Shown piece after piece: positions 43,018-50,888 of a stretch of 64,000 nt of DNA. Under the pieces are notes generated by a model. It was not told the DNA's origin, made no database searches, and saw nothing but the letters and a program-made list of their open reading frames with translations. Where the stretch lies: the NCBI GenBank assembly GCA_963739515.1, contig CAVUAO010000003.1, positions 930,001-994,000 on the forward strand, given 5' to 3'. A program made the position numbers and the translations under genes. Numbering within the stretch: position 1 is the stretch's first letter; every line of letters begins with the position of its first letter. This DNA is from JBFYTX01 sp963739515. Lineage in GTDB: Bacteria > Chloroflexota > Dehalococcoidia > Dehalococcoidales > RBG-16-60-22.

Positions 43018-44244
43018 ATGCAATTAAATAAATCAGGGAATAAAACCGGACTTCATGGCCACCAGCCTGGAATGTGGGCTGTCATGGGTATCCAGGCTAT
43101 CAGGTCCACGGGTTTTTCTATTTCCTTTACCTATTTACCGCTATATATGTACCAGCAGCGTCATATCTCGATGACTCTAGTAGGATCGATTATTTTCATC
43201 TCCGGCATTGTATCCGGGTTCGCCCAGATTACAGGAGGCATGCTGGCCGACCGGTTCGGCCACCGCAAGATGTTCATCATATTTCAGCTGGCAGAAACTT
43301 TACTGTTTGCCTTGCTGGCTGTCCTAATCGGTACCAATGGCGCAGTATGGAGCATCTTCTTAACGTCGTTCATGGTTACGGTAATAGGCGGCATGTCCGC
43401 TCCGGCTATTTCGGCTATTGTCACCGATGTCTCACAAAAAAACCTTCTCGCCCAGTCTTATGGTCTTATGGCAATTGGAGGAAACCTGGGGTGGGCTATC
43501 GGCCCCTTAGCCGGAGGATATCTTCAGGGTTTTACTTCCTATGCCTGGGTCTTCGGGATTGGCGCATTGATTACCTCTCTTTCTTTGATTGGCACACCTT
43601 ACCTGCCCCGGGACATAATAAGAAAGCCCGAAGAGCTTTTACCCAAGAAGAACCCGAAAAGATTTTTGTTTGACTCAACCCTGCTCATTTTCTGTGGAAT
43701 ATGTACACTTTTCTACCTGGAAATAGCCCAATGGGGCAGTACTCTTTCCGTGTTCACCGTGGACCGGCTCGGGTTTTCACCGGAACAATACGGCTTGTTG
43801 ATGACATTAAGCGGGGTGTTGATCATTATCTTCCAGTACCCGGTGTCGCAGCGGATTGAATGGTTGGGTTCCCGCCGGGCCCTGTTTTTGGGGAGTTTTT
43901 TGTACGGCGCGGGCTTTTTATCGCTCGGCTGGGTTAATTCTATTATCCCGGCCGCCGGCTCGATAGTTATCCTGGTCATGGGGGAGATGCTGTTTGTCCC
44001 TACGTCATACGCCGTCATCGGTAAGATTTCTCGACCCGATAATAGAGCTAAAAATATGGGGCTGCTCGGTTTATGCGCAACGATTGGCAGTTCCTTCGGG
44101 CCCTTGCTGGGCGGATTTTTATTGGACAAGTTCCCCGCCAGTCCTCCCCTGTTGTGGGGACCTATCGCTCTGCCGGCTTTTCTTGCCGCTATGAGCTTTA
44201 TGCTGTGGCGGGGATACTCAAAAACCGAGGTAACCGGCGAGTAA
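43018..44244 (+). CDS. Major facilitator superfamily transporter
   Basis: 408 residues with about 12 membrane segments. The MFS signature between helices 2 and 3 is visible (GGMLADRFGHRKMF), and the central loop (PRDIIRKPEELLPKKNPKRF) divides two six-helix halves. It has the general look of a drug or metabolite efflux protein (QITGG..., VTDVSQKNLLAQSYGLMAIGGNLGWAIGPLAGG). Expression is probably controlled by the upstream attenuator. Substrate unknown. Confidence 0.88.
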   Translation: MQLNKSGNKTGLHGHQPGMWAVMGIQAIRSTGFSISFTYLPLYMYQQRHISMTLVGSIIFISGIVSGFAQITGGMLADRFGHRKMFIIFQLAETLLFALLAVLIGTNGAVWSIFLTSFMVTVIGGMSAPAISAIVTDVSQKNLLAQSYGLMAIGGNLGWAIGPLAGGYLQGFTSYAWVFGIGALITSLSLIGTPYLPRDIIRKPEELLPKKNPKRFLFDSTLLIFCGICTLFYLEIAQWGSTLSVFTVDRLGFSPEQYGLLMTLSGVLIIIFQYPVSQRIEWLGSRRALFLGSFLYGAGFLSLGWVNSIIPAAGSIVILVMGEMLFVPTSYAVIGKISRPDNRAKNMGLLGLCATIGSSFGPLLGGFLLDKFPASPPLLWGPIALPAFLAAMSFMLWRGYSKTEVTGE

Positions 44245-44280
44245 AATTACTGATGAATGGAAGGGATATAGGAGATGAGC

Positions 44281-44468
44281 ATGGAAACACTTAAGCTTAC
44301 TTACCGGAGTACTGGGGCTACTACTGGCGAGTGGTTAGCCGGCATAAAATTCCGGGCATCTTTAAATGGGATGAAGACCTGGTAAATCTCATCGAGAAAC
44401 GGTGTCAACTGCCGGAAGGAGCTTCTATTCTCGACCCTGGATGCGGCAGAAGTAACGGGTACTTATGA
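44281..44468 (+). pseudogene. Remnant of a class I methyltransferase
   Basis: The start ATG (44281, after GGAGATGAGC) gives METLKLTY; after a one-base frameshift near 44291-44297 the frame from 44295 to 44468 reads AYLPEYWGYYWR.., IPGIFKWDEDLV and ILDPGCGRSNGY, the N-terminal region and SAM motif I of a methyltransferase. It stops at TGA 44466 just after motif I. Frameshift plus truncation means it is not functional. Confidence 0.7.
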
Positions 44469-44672
44469 GTTTTCCCAATCTCATCATACCTTCCTCAACA
44501 GATAGCTATCATTCCCTGCTATGCCTTATTTTCTTTCAATAGATGAAAAAAATTATTTGGCTTAATAATAATAGACACGCAGGACAAACGAAAGGATGGC
44601 TAAATTCCGGAAACAGGTGCTATAATAGTTCGAAATATCTCGCCGGTATCAGAATTGGAGGTGCTTGCGTCA

Positions 44673-45692
44673 ATGGGTAAATACGATAAGTATATCTGCA
44701 CGACGCTCCAGAAAAGGCACATGCTCCCCGGTCCCACCCCGGAACAGCGGGACAGGCTCGCCGCCGAGGGCAAACGCGTCAGCATGGAACACGTCCTCTG
44801 GATTGACGCGGACGTTATCCCCGGCGCTTATTACGGCGAGTCCACCTGGATATGGCCCGGCGATTATCCCCACCAGGTATCCTGGCAGGAGCTGGTAAAG
44901 CAGGGGATGCCGGCCCCTGGCATGTACCCTCACGTCCACGATTTCCCCGAACTCCTTTCCTGGTGGGGCACCGACCCCGACCATCCCGAGGACACCAACT
45001 CGATGGCGATGCTCATGGGCGATGAAGTCATCCCCTTGGAAAGGAGCTGGCTGGCTTATATCCCCGCCAACTTGCCGCATATGCCCACCCGCGCCGCCGG
45101 CACTAAAGTAACCAGGAAGCCCGTCTGCCACTGGGTTTCCGGCCCGGGCGGCGTTTATACCCGGGAACACAGTGAAAAAGAAGCAAAGCCGGAGGAGAAG
45201 AAAAAGGCCCCCCCGAAAGCCACAACGAAGGAAACCGGCGAATTGAAATACGCCCGGTACATGGTCTACGGCACCAGGCCGGGCCAGCCAAGGCGGGATT
45301 TCATGCTGCCCTGCGACCCCCAATACGTGCGTCCCATGGCCTGCATCGACCAGACGGTTATCCCCGATGCCGAGTTCGGCTGTGAGACCCTATGGCTGTT
45401 GCCCGGCGAAAAATCCAAAGCGGGCTGCCCGATGATGAAAGCCCATAAAGAACCACACGGCACTTCCATCGTTTTCGCCGCCATGAACTATCCCGATATT
45501 ACCGACCTTTGCGCGGAGGTCGAGCTGTATATCGGCGGCGAGAAGCACCTTATCCATAAGGGCTTCGGGGCTTATATCCCGCCCGGCGTGGAGCAGGGGC
45601 CGATGACAATCCGCAACGTCACCAGGCAGATATTCTACATGATGTCCTACCCGATGGGCGCCGGTATCGAAAGATACCGCGGGGGGAGATGA
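44673..45692 (+). CDS. Two-domain cupin-like protein of unknown function
   Basis: 339 residues from the ATG at 44673 (GGAGG upstream). It seems to contain two related beta-barrel halves joined by a charged linker (EKEAKPEEKKKAPPK, about residues 170-185): each half has a DxxVIP motif (DADVIPGAYYGESTW and DQTVIPDAEFGCETLW), an H-rich HVHDFPELLSWWG or KEPHGTS strand, and a IPANLPHMP or IPPGVEQGP turn typical of the cupin end. His and Glu could bind a metal. GC content jumps up here compared with the preceding gene. Function not recognised. Confidence 0.6.
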   Translation: MGKYDKYICTTLQKRHMLPGPTPEQRDRLAAEGKRVSMEHVLWIDADVIPGAYYGESTWIWPGDYPHQVSWQELVKQGMPAPGMYPHVHDFPELLSWWGTDPDHPEDTNSMAMLMGDEVIPLERSWLAYIPANLPHMPTRAAGTKVTRKPVCHWVSGPGGVYTREHSEKEAKPEEKKKAPPKATTKETGELKYARYMVYGTRPGQPRRDFMLPCDPQYVRPMACIDQTVIPDAEFGCETLWLLPGEKSKAGCPMMKAHKEPHGTSIVFAAMNYPDITDLCAEVELYIGGEKHLIHKGFGAYIPPGVEQGPMTIRNVTRQIFYMMSYPMGAGIERYRGGR

Positions 45693-45719
45693 AGACCGGG
45701 GGGGAGCTAATTTATAGAC

Positions 45720-47285
45720 CTAAAGCTTGGTAGCCAGGAAAGCGAGAGCCGCGCCGAGGATGACCGCGGCCCCGATGAGCCCGATTACCAGCAGCTTGAC
45801 GATTCGCTCCAGGTGCTCCATATGAGTCTCCAGGCCGAGGACCTCGGAGCGGATGCGCAGTTCGCCGCGCTCTACCGACCTGATAATCCGTATGATGCGC
45901 CGGGGCAGTCCGGCGCTGAAAATCGCTAAATTGCCCAGCGCCTCCGGGAACCGGTGGACGGTAGCGGAAAGCGAGTACCTCTTGGTGTAAATCTGCTCGA
46001 CATGGGGCTGCAGCTCCTGGAAGAAATCAAAATTCGGGTCGAGCCCCTTTCCCAGGGCCTGCGCCATCGCCATCGTTTTCAGCAGCAGGAAAGTGTTGGC
46101 GGGAAACTGGACCCCGTTGCGGCGCGCGACCGAGAACAGCTCTCCGAGGTTCGTCGCCAGGTAAAACTCCGCTTCCTGCGGGTAATGGCCCATCACGTGC
46201 TTGAGGTCGGCCCTCAGGCTCTCTCTCTGACCCAGCGGGGCGATTGCCCCCATGTCGATGATAGTTTCCATCAGCACATCGACATCCCGGTCGAGGATAG
46301 CTTTAACCGCGCTGGCGAGCTGGTCCCGGATTTCATCATCGATAAACCCCACCATGCCGAAATCAATCAGGCCGAGGTTCCCGTTAGGCTCGACGAACAG
46401 GTTCCCGGGATGCGGGTCGGCATGGAACACCCGGTTCTCGAAGACCATCCTCAGCCAGATTTTTACGGCGCGCTTGGACAAATCCTTGAGGTCGAAGCCG
46501 GCTTTTTCCAATGCGGGTTTATCCAGGATGCCGATGCCCCGTATGCGTTCCAGGACGATGACGCGTTGGGTGGTATATTGCCATAGCACTTTGGGGATAT
46601 GCATGGACTTATCATCCTGGAAAAATTTGGCGAAATGCTCCGCGCTGTGACCTTCCCGGACGTAATCCAGCTCGGCATTTATCGTGTCCGATATCTCTTC
46701 GACCAGCCCGTTGAGGTTATACTGATAAAAGCCTGACCCGCGCTGCGTGGCGCGTGCGGCGAGCTGGCGCAGGATATCCAGGTCTTCCGTGACCTGCTCC
46801 ACCACGCCCGGCTTGCGTACTTTGACCACCACTTCGGTATCGTCTTGCAGCGTGGCGGCGTGGGCCTGTCCGATAGATGCCACCCCCAGAGGAGTGGGGT
46901 CAAATGTGCGGAATATCTCATTAACGGGTCGGTGCAGCTCGTCGCTGATGGCCTTTTCAATTATTGCCACGGGCAATGGTGTTAAAGCGTTCTGGAGCTT
47001 CACCAGTTCCTGGGTATAGTCGTTCGGCAATATGTCGGTGCGGGTGGAAAGAATTTGCCCCACCTTGATGAAGGTGGTCCCGAGCTCTTCCAGCGCCATC
47101 CTCGTGCGCTCGGACCGGGAGTAACTTTTGTTACCCCAGGGATATTCCGGAGGCAAGATATGCAGAGGCAGGAATTTCTCCAGACCGAAAGCCTGGATAA
47201 AATCCCTTAGCCGGTGCTTGATCAGCACCGAGGCGATTTGCCGGTACCTGCCTAAATGACCCTTATGACGTTCTTGCGTCGTCAC
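45720..47285 (-). CDS. UbiB/ABC1-family protein kinase-like ATPase
   Basis: 521 residues. Family motifs: the KxGQ N-terminal signature (TTFIKVGQILSTRTDILP), the Ala-rich ASIGQAHAA loop, VVVKVRKPG with the lysine, and DFG (LGLIDFGMVGFID). Two membrane segments at the C-terminus (LVIGLIGAAVILGAALAFLA). UbiB-type proteins support quinone or isoprenoid lipid metabolism. It begins the region of helical proteins, with a gap of 80 bases to the next gene on the same strand. Confidence 0.92.
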   Translation of the reverse strand: MTTQERHKGHLGRYRQIASVLIKHRLRDFIQAFGLEKFLPLHILPPEYPWGNKSYSRSERTRMALEELGTTFIKVGQILSTRTDILPNDYTQELVKLQNALTPLPVAIIEKAISDELHRPVNEIFRTFDPTPLGVASIGQAHAATLQDDTEVVVKVRKPGVVEQVTEDLDILRQLAARATQRGSGFYQYNLNGLVEEISDTINAELDYVREGHSAEHFAKFFQDDKSMHIPKVLWQYTTQRVIVLERIRGIGILDKPALEKAGFDLKDLSKRAVKIWLRMVFENRVFHADPHPGNLFVEPNGNLGLIDFGMVGFIDDEIRDQLASAVKAILDRDVDVLMETIIDMGAIAPLGQRESLRADLKHVMGHYPQEAEFYLATNLGELFSVARRNGVQFPANTFLLLKTMAMAQALGKGLDPNFDFFQELQPHVEQIYTKRYSLSATVHRFPEALGNLAIFSAGLPRRIIRIIRSVERGELRIRSEVLGLETHMEHLERIVKLLVIGLIGAAVILGAALAFLATKL

Positions 47286-47365
47286 TTAACAAATCCTCCA
47301 GACGGTATGATTCCCGTTCGGGCGATACGATAAAGGTGTAAGCGGCTTCCGGTCACGAAGCCAGT

Positions 47366-47656
47366 TTATTTCTCGGTATCGAAGTGTTCCACCAGCGTCT
47401 TCCCCAGGCTCTGCGCCGCCTTGCCGACGTCGCGGAACTTGGCCTTGGCTTGGTCATGCCTTATCTTACTTTCGATGACCCTCGCCGCCGAGTCCATGAC
47501 GCTCTGGGAAAACTCTTTGGCCTTTTTTCTCAGCTCGGGGTCTTCGAATATCTGGCTGATGGTCTCCCCGAAGGACCGGAACATCTTGCCGACGTCTTCC
47601 GCTTCCTTTTTCGCCGTGTATTTTTCTTTTGCCGTTACTTTTTCTTTGGCCGCCAT
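47366..47656 (-). CDS. Hypothetical small helical protein
   Basis: 96 residues from ATG 47656, with GGAGGT six bases upstream; a longer upstream frame has no good start. Highly charged N-terminus (KEKVTAKEKYTAKKE), then an amphipathic helical region (MFRSFGETISQIFEDPELRKKAKEFSQSVMDSAARVIE). No membrane segment or known domain. It lies upstream of, and may be co-transcribed with, the UbiB gene. Confidence 0.7.
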   Translation of the reverse strand: MAAKEKVTAKEKYTAKKEAEDVGKMFRSFGETISQIFEDPELRKKAKEFSQSVMDSAARVIESKIRHDQAKAKFRDVGKAAQSLGKTLVEHFDTEK

Positions 47657-47797
47657 GGCAATACCTCCTGTAATTTTTGCCCGTGCTTGCCGGAGAAACC
47701 GTAAATTCTCCGGGGGCACAGGATTAATAATATCTTAATATTCTTCCCATTACAAATCGATAAAATCGTTAATTTATTTATGACAAATATATTACAT

Positions 47798-48898
47798 TTA
47801 GTTTATGAAGTCCTGGGGGGAACGTCGACCTTTTGACGGAGAAGGGTTGCTTTTTCCCCGGGTCCCCTGTCCGCGCCTGGTTTTAGACGCCAGTTGACGG
47901 GCATTTTTCTTCGCCTCGCGTAATATCCGGTTCGCCTTTTTTCGGGTATCGTTAATGACCGCGGCCGACTGAGCATCGGCGTCGGTCTTGTATTTTTCCA
48001 GCAGCGACGTGGCGGTTTGCTGTGCCTCGGTTAAAATTTGGGTGGCGCTCTGGCGCGCGTCCAGGATAATCTGGGCGGATTTCGTGTTGGATTCCTCGGC
48101 GGACTGTTCTGTTTCACGCCGGATTTTTTCCGCTTCTTCCCGGGCATCGGTGATAATCGTGGCCGATTGCTCGATATCTTCCGCCGCGGACTCCTCCGCC
48201 TCGTTGAGGATTTGGGCGGCTCTTTGCTGGGCTTCGGTGAGAAGGGCGGCGGCTTCCTCGTCGACTTCGCTCCTGGCTTTTTTGACCAGCTCTGCGGCGG
48301 TATTTTCCGCTTCACGCAATATCAGAGCCGCTTTTTCCTGCGCACCGGCGAGAGTGGCCGCGCCGTTAGATTCCGCTTGCGCCCTGGTCTGGCGGGATAG
48401 CTCTAAAACGTCCTGCCCGGCCTTTCTTAAAATATCATCGGCCCGGTGATGGGCGTTGGCGATAATCGTGGTCGACCTCGCATTGGTTTCCGCTTTTATT
48501 TTCTCCGCCGCCTCCGCGGCGGCATGCCTGGCCTCGTTTAGAATCCGGGCCGCCGTCTGACGGGCGAAAGCGATGATGGCCTCCGACTTGGTGTTGGTGC
48601 TGGCCGCGGCTTTGTCCGCCATTTCCGCGGCGGCCTGTTCCGCCTGCTGCAGCAGCCGGTCCGTCTTGTGCCGGGCATCCAGGGCGAACCACGTGGTGGT
48701 CCCGGCGGGCGTTTCAGGTTTAGCCCCGGCCGGAGGTTCGGCGGCGGGCGGTTTTACCGGCTCGACGACCTGGACGGGCGGCTGCCCGGCTTTTTCTTCC
48801 GTAACCGGACTGTCAGCCGGTAAGACGAAGTTACACCATTTGCACCTGGGGCCGAACGTCGAAAGTCCGCAGTTGGGGCATTCCCGCAATTTTTTCAT
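47798..48898 (-). CDS. Zinc-ribbon protein with 37-residue coiled-coil tandem repeats
   Basis: 366 residues. Residues 7-22 form a zinc ribbon (CPNC...CKWC). A Pro/Glu linker follows to about 70. Residues 75-336 are eight tandem units: 37, 37, 37, 37, 29, 29, 37 and a partial one, each built as AxxxAxxILxEA...A...S..II. The two 29-residue units lack eight internal residues. The pattern is an Ala-rich, highly charged helix resembling ATP synthase b-type stalks or apolipophorin-like coils. The end is basic (RRGQGTRGKSNPSPSKGRR), possibly nucleic-acid binding. Function not known; it may scaffold something. Confidence 0.75.
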   Translation of the reverse strand: MKKLRECPNCGLSTFGPRCKWCNFVLPADSPVTEEKAGQPPVQVVEPVKPPAAEPPAGAKPETPAGTTTWFALDARHKTDRLLQQAEQAAAEMADKAAASTNTKSEAIIAFARQTAARILNEARHAAAEAAEKIKAETNARSTTIIANAHHRADDILRKAGQDVLELSRQTRAQAESNGAATLAGAQEKAALILREAENTAAELVKKARSEVDEEAAALLTEAQQRAAQILNEAEESAAEDIEQSATIITDAREEAEKIRRETEQSAEESNTKSAQIILDARQSATQILTEAQQTATSLLEKYKTDADAQSAAVINDTRKKANRILREAKKNARQLASKTRRGQGTRGKSNPSPSKGRRSPQDFIN

Positions 48899-49000
48899 CG
48901 CATCCGTCTCATTCAGGCGATGTCGTCTTTGAACATCGTATCAGTAAAATTATAGCATGACGCGGTATCTTATGGAATGTTTTTGAAATTAGGATTCAGG

Positions 49001-50833
49001 CTATTTGCAGCTTAGCAGTCGGTAGACTTGGACCATTTCCGCTTTACCTTTAAACGACTGTAAAGCCAGCGTCAGGCACTCCGCGAGTTGGTTTATCCGC
49101 CGGTAGGTCTCCGGCCCTATCCATACTTCGGTCGCCGGGGTGACGCTGCAGATACGCGATGCCAGGTTCACCGCATCGCCGATGACGGTATACTCGGTGC
49201 GTCCCGAGGAGCCCACGTTGCCCGCCACCACCTGGCCGGTGTTGATGCCGATGCCGAACTGCGCCCGCGGCAGGGAGGTATCCTTTTCCTGCAGCTCCGC
49301 CAGGCTGTGCTGGATTTCACAGGCCGCTTTCGCCGCCAGGCGGGCGTGTTCTTCCTGGGGCTGGGGGGCGTTCCACACCGCCATGATATTGTCGCCGGCG
49401 AACTTGTTGACCATGCCGCCGTTTTCCAGGACTTTATCGATGACGACGGTCAGATAAGTGTTAAGCATGTTAACGATATCCCTGGGGGACATGCTCTCGC
49501 TCATCTTCGTGAAGCCGCGGATATCGGCGAACATTATCGTCGCTTCTCTCTGTTCGCCGCCCAGCTGCAGGTTGCCGGCATCCGCGAGGTCGAGAATCTG
49601 GTTGGCTACCTGCGGCGAGACATATCTCCCGAAGAGGTCTTTAACGAAACGCTTGTCCGATTGTTCCATAAGTATCATGGTGATAATGCTGGCCACGAAG
49701 GTCACCACCAGCAGCAGCGGCGGATAGACCAGGTTCATGACGAGGCCGCGGTCGAAGGCCGCGAAGCTGCCGGCCAGGTAAACGATAAACAGGACGACGA
49801 TGACCAGAACGCCCCACTTTACTTTGAGCCGGGGCAGGACCAGGGCGATAACGGCCGTCAGCCCCAGCATGATAAGCCATTGCGGCAGGGCGCCGATATC
49901 GGTGAGGAAGTTGCTGCGGAGGATGGTATCCATCGCCGCCGCCTGGAGAAAAACGCCGGGCTCTTTTTCGGAAGAGGTCGGGATTGCCCAGGTATCCTGC
50001 TCGCCGGTGGCGGCCATGCCGATAACGACCACCTTATTTTTCACCACGGCGGGGTCGAAATCGCCGCGGATAACGTCGCCGTAAGAGAGATAGGGGCGGT
50101 CTTTAGCCTGGGGGGAATAGTTGATGCGCATGCGGTAGCTTTTGTCCACCGGGATATCGCGGGCGAGCAAATGCAGGGAGCCTTTCTCTCTCACGTAACT
50201 ATCGGGGAGCTGCATCGAAGCCATGGTATACAGCACCGCCAGGCCGAAGGAGGGGTAATATTTCCCGTCGGTATCGATGACGGCCAGGGGGAGCCGGCGC
50301 ACTTTACCGTCGCGGTCGGGGATGATATTGACATGGCCGGTGTTCCGCGCGGCTTCCCTGATGGGGGACACCGGCAGCAGGAAATCTTCGTAAGTCAAGG
50401 CCGCCCCCGTTCCCGGTAAAGCCTGCGTGCCGGCGACCGGCACCACAACGTTCCCGGCGCTTGTCATCGCCTCGGCCAGGAGCGCATCGTCCGGTGAGCT
50501 GTCCACGAAAAGGACGTCGAACCCGATGACCTTGGCGCCGGCTGAAGCCAGATTGGTCAGGGCCAGGGCATGAAGGTCGCGGGTCCAATCCGACCACTTC
50601 CCATAGGTCTGCAGAGTCGGGTCGTCAATGCCGACGACGACGATATTCGGCGAGGGAGGCTCCGATAAGAAAAGCTGGTCCGACAGCCATAACTGGACGA
50701 ACGAAAACGGCTGGACCAAGGCAAAAAAAACGGTGAAAAGGAGGCCGACCCCCACGAGCACCAGCGTGTGACACCAGAGCCTGCTCCGGCGCCGGTTAGC
50801 CCTCTTTTCTTTTACCGGTCTTGTTCCCGGCAT
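49001..50833 (-). CDS. CHASE2-domain adenylate cyclase (class III)
   Basis: 610 residues. An N-terminal membrane helix (about 20-42), then an extracellular CHASE2 sensor domain, three membrane helices (about 325-400), and a class III cyclase catalytic domain. Metal-binding Asp residues are in MFADIRGFTKMSE (about 437) and KFAGDNIMAVW. The substrate-selecting positions are Lys (NKFAGD) and Asp (TVIGDAVNLASR), the residues expected for ATP, so it should make cAMP rather than cGMP or pyrimidine cyclic nucleotides. It is 55 bases downstream of the FecR-lipoprotein gene on the same strand, a common pairing. Confidence 0.88.
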   Translation of the reverse strand: MPGTRPVKEKRANRRRSRLWCHTLVLVGVGLLFTVFFALVQPFSFVQLWLSDQLFLSEPPSPNIVVVGIDDPTLQTYGKWSDWTRDLHALALTNLASAGAKVIGFDVLFVDSSPDDALLAEAMTSAGNVVVPVAGTQALPGTGAALTYEDFLLPVSPIREAARNTGHVNIIPDRDGKVRRLPLAVIDTDGKYYPSFGLAVLYTMASMQLPDSYVREKGSLHLLARDIPVDKSYRMRINYSPQAKDRPYLSYGDVIRGDFDPAVVKNKVVVIGMAATGEQDTWAIPTSSEKEPGVFLQAAAMDTILRSNFLTDIGALPQWLIMLGLTAVIALVLPRLKVKWGVLVIVVLFIVYLAGSFAAFDRGLVMNLVYPPLLLVVTFVASIITMILMEQSDKRFVKDLFGRYVSPQVANQILDLADAGNLQLGGEQREATIMFADIRGFTKMSESMSPRDIVNMLNTYLTVVIDKVLENGGMVNKFAGDNIMAVWNAPQPQEEHARLAAKAACEIQHSLAELQEKDTSLPRAQFGIGINTGQVVAGNVGSSGRTEYTVIGDAVNLASRICSVTPATEVWIGPETYRRINQLAECLTLALQSFKGKAEMVQVYRLLSCK

Positions 50834-50888
50834 CCTTTTTGCTGACTTTCTGTTTTATCCCCGACCAACTGTCGGGCACGAGTTATGC

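Noticed and set aside
27485..44660. Integrative element with att sites at tRNA-Val
   Set aside because: I found no copy of the tRNA 3' end at the right boundary and no integrase gene. Only the composition change is reported.
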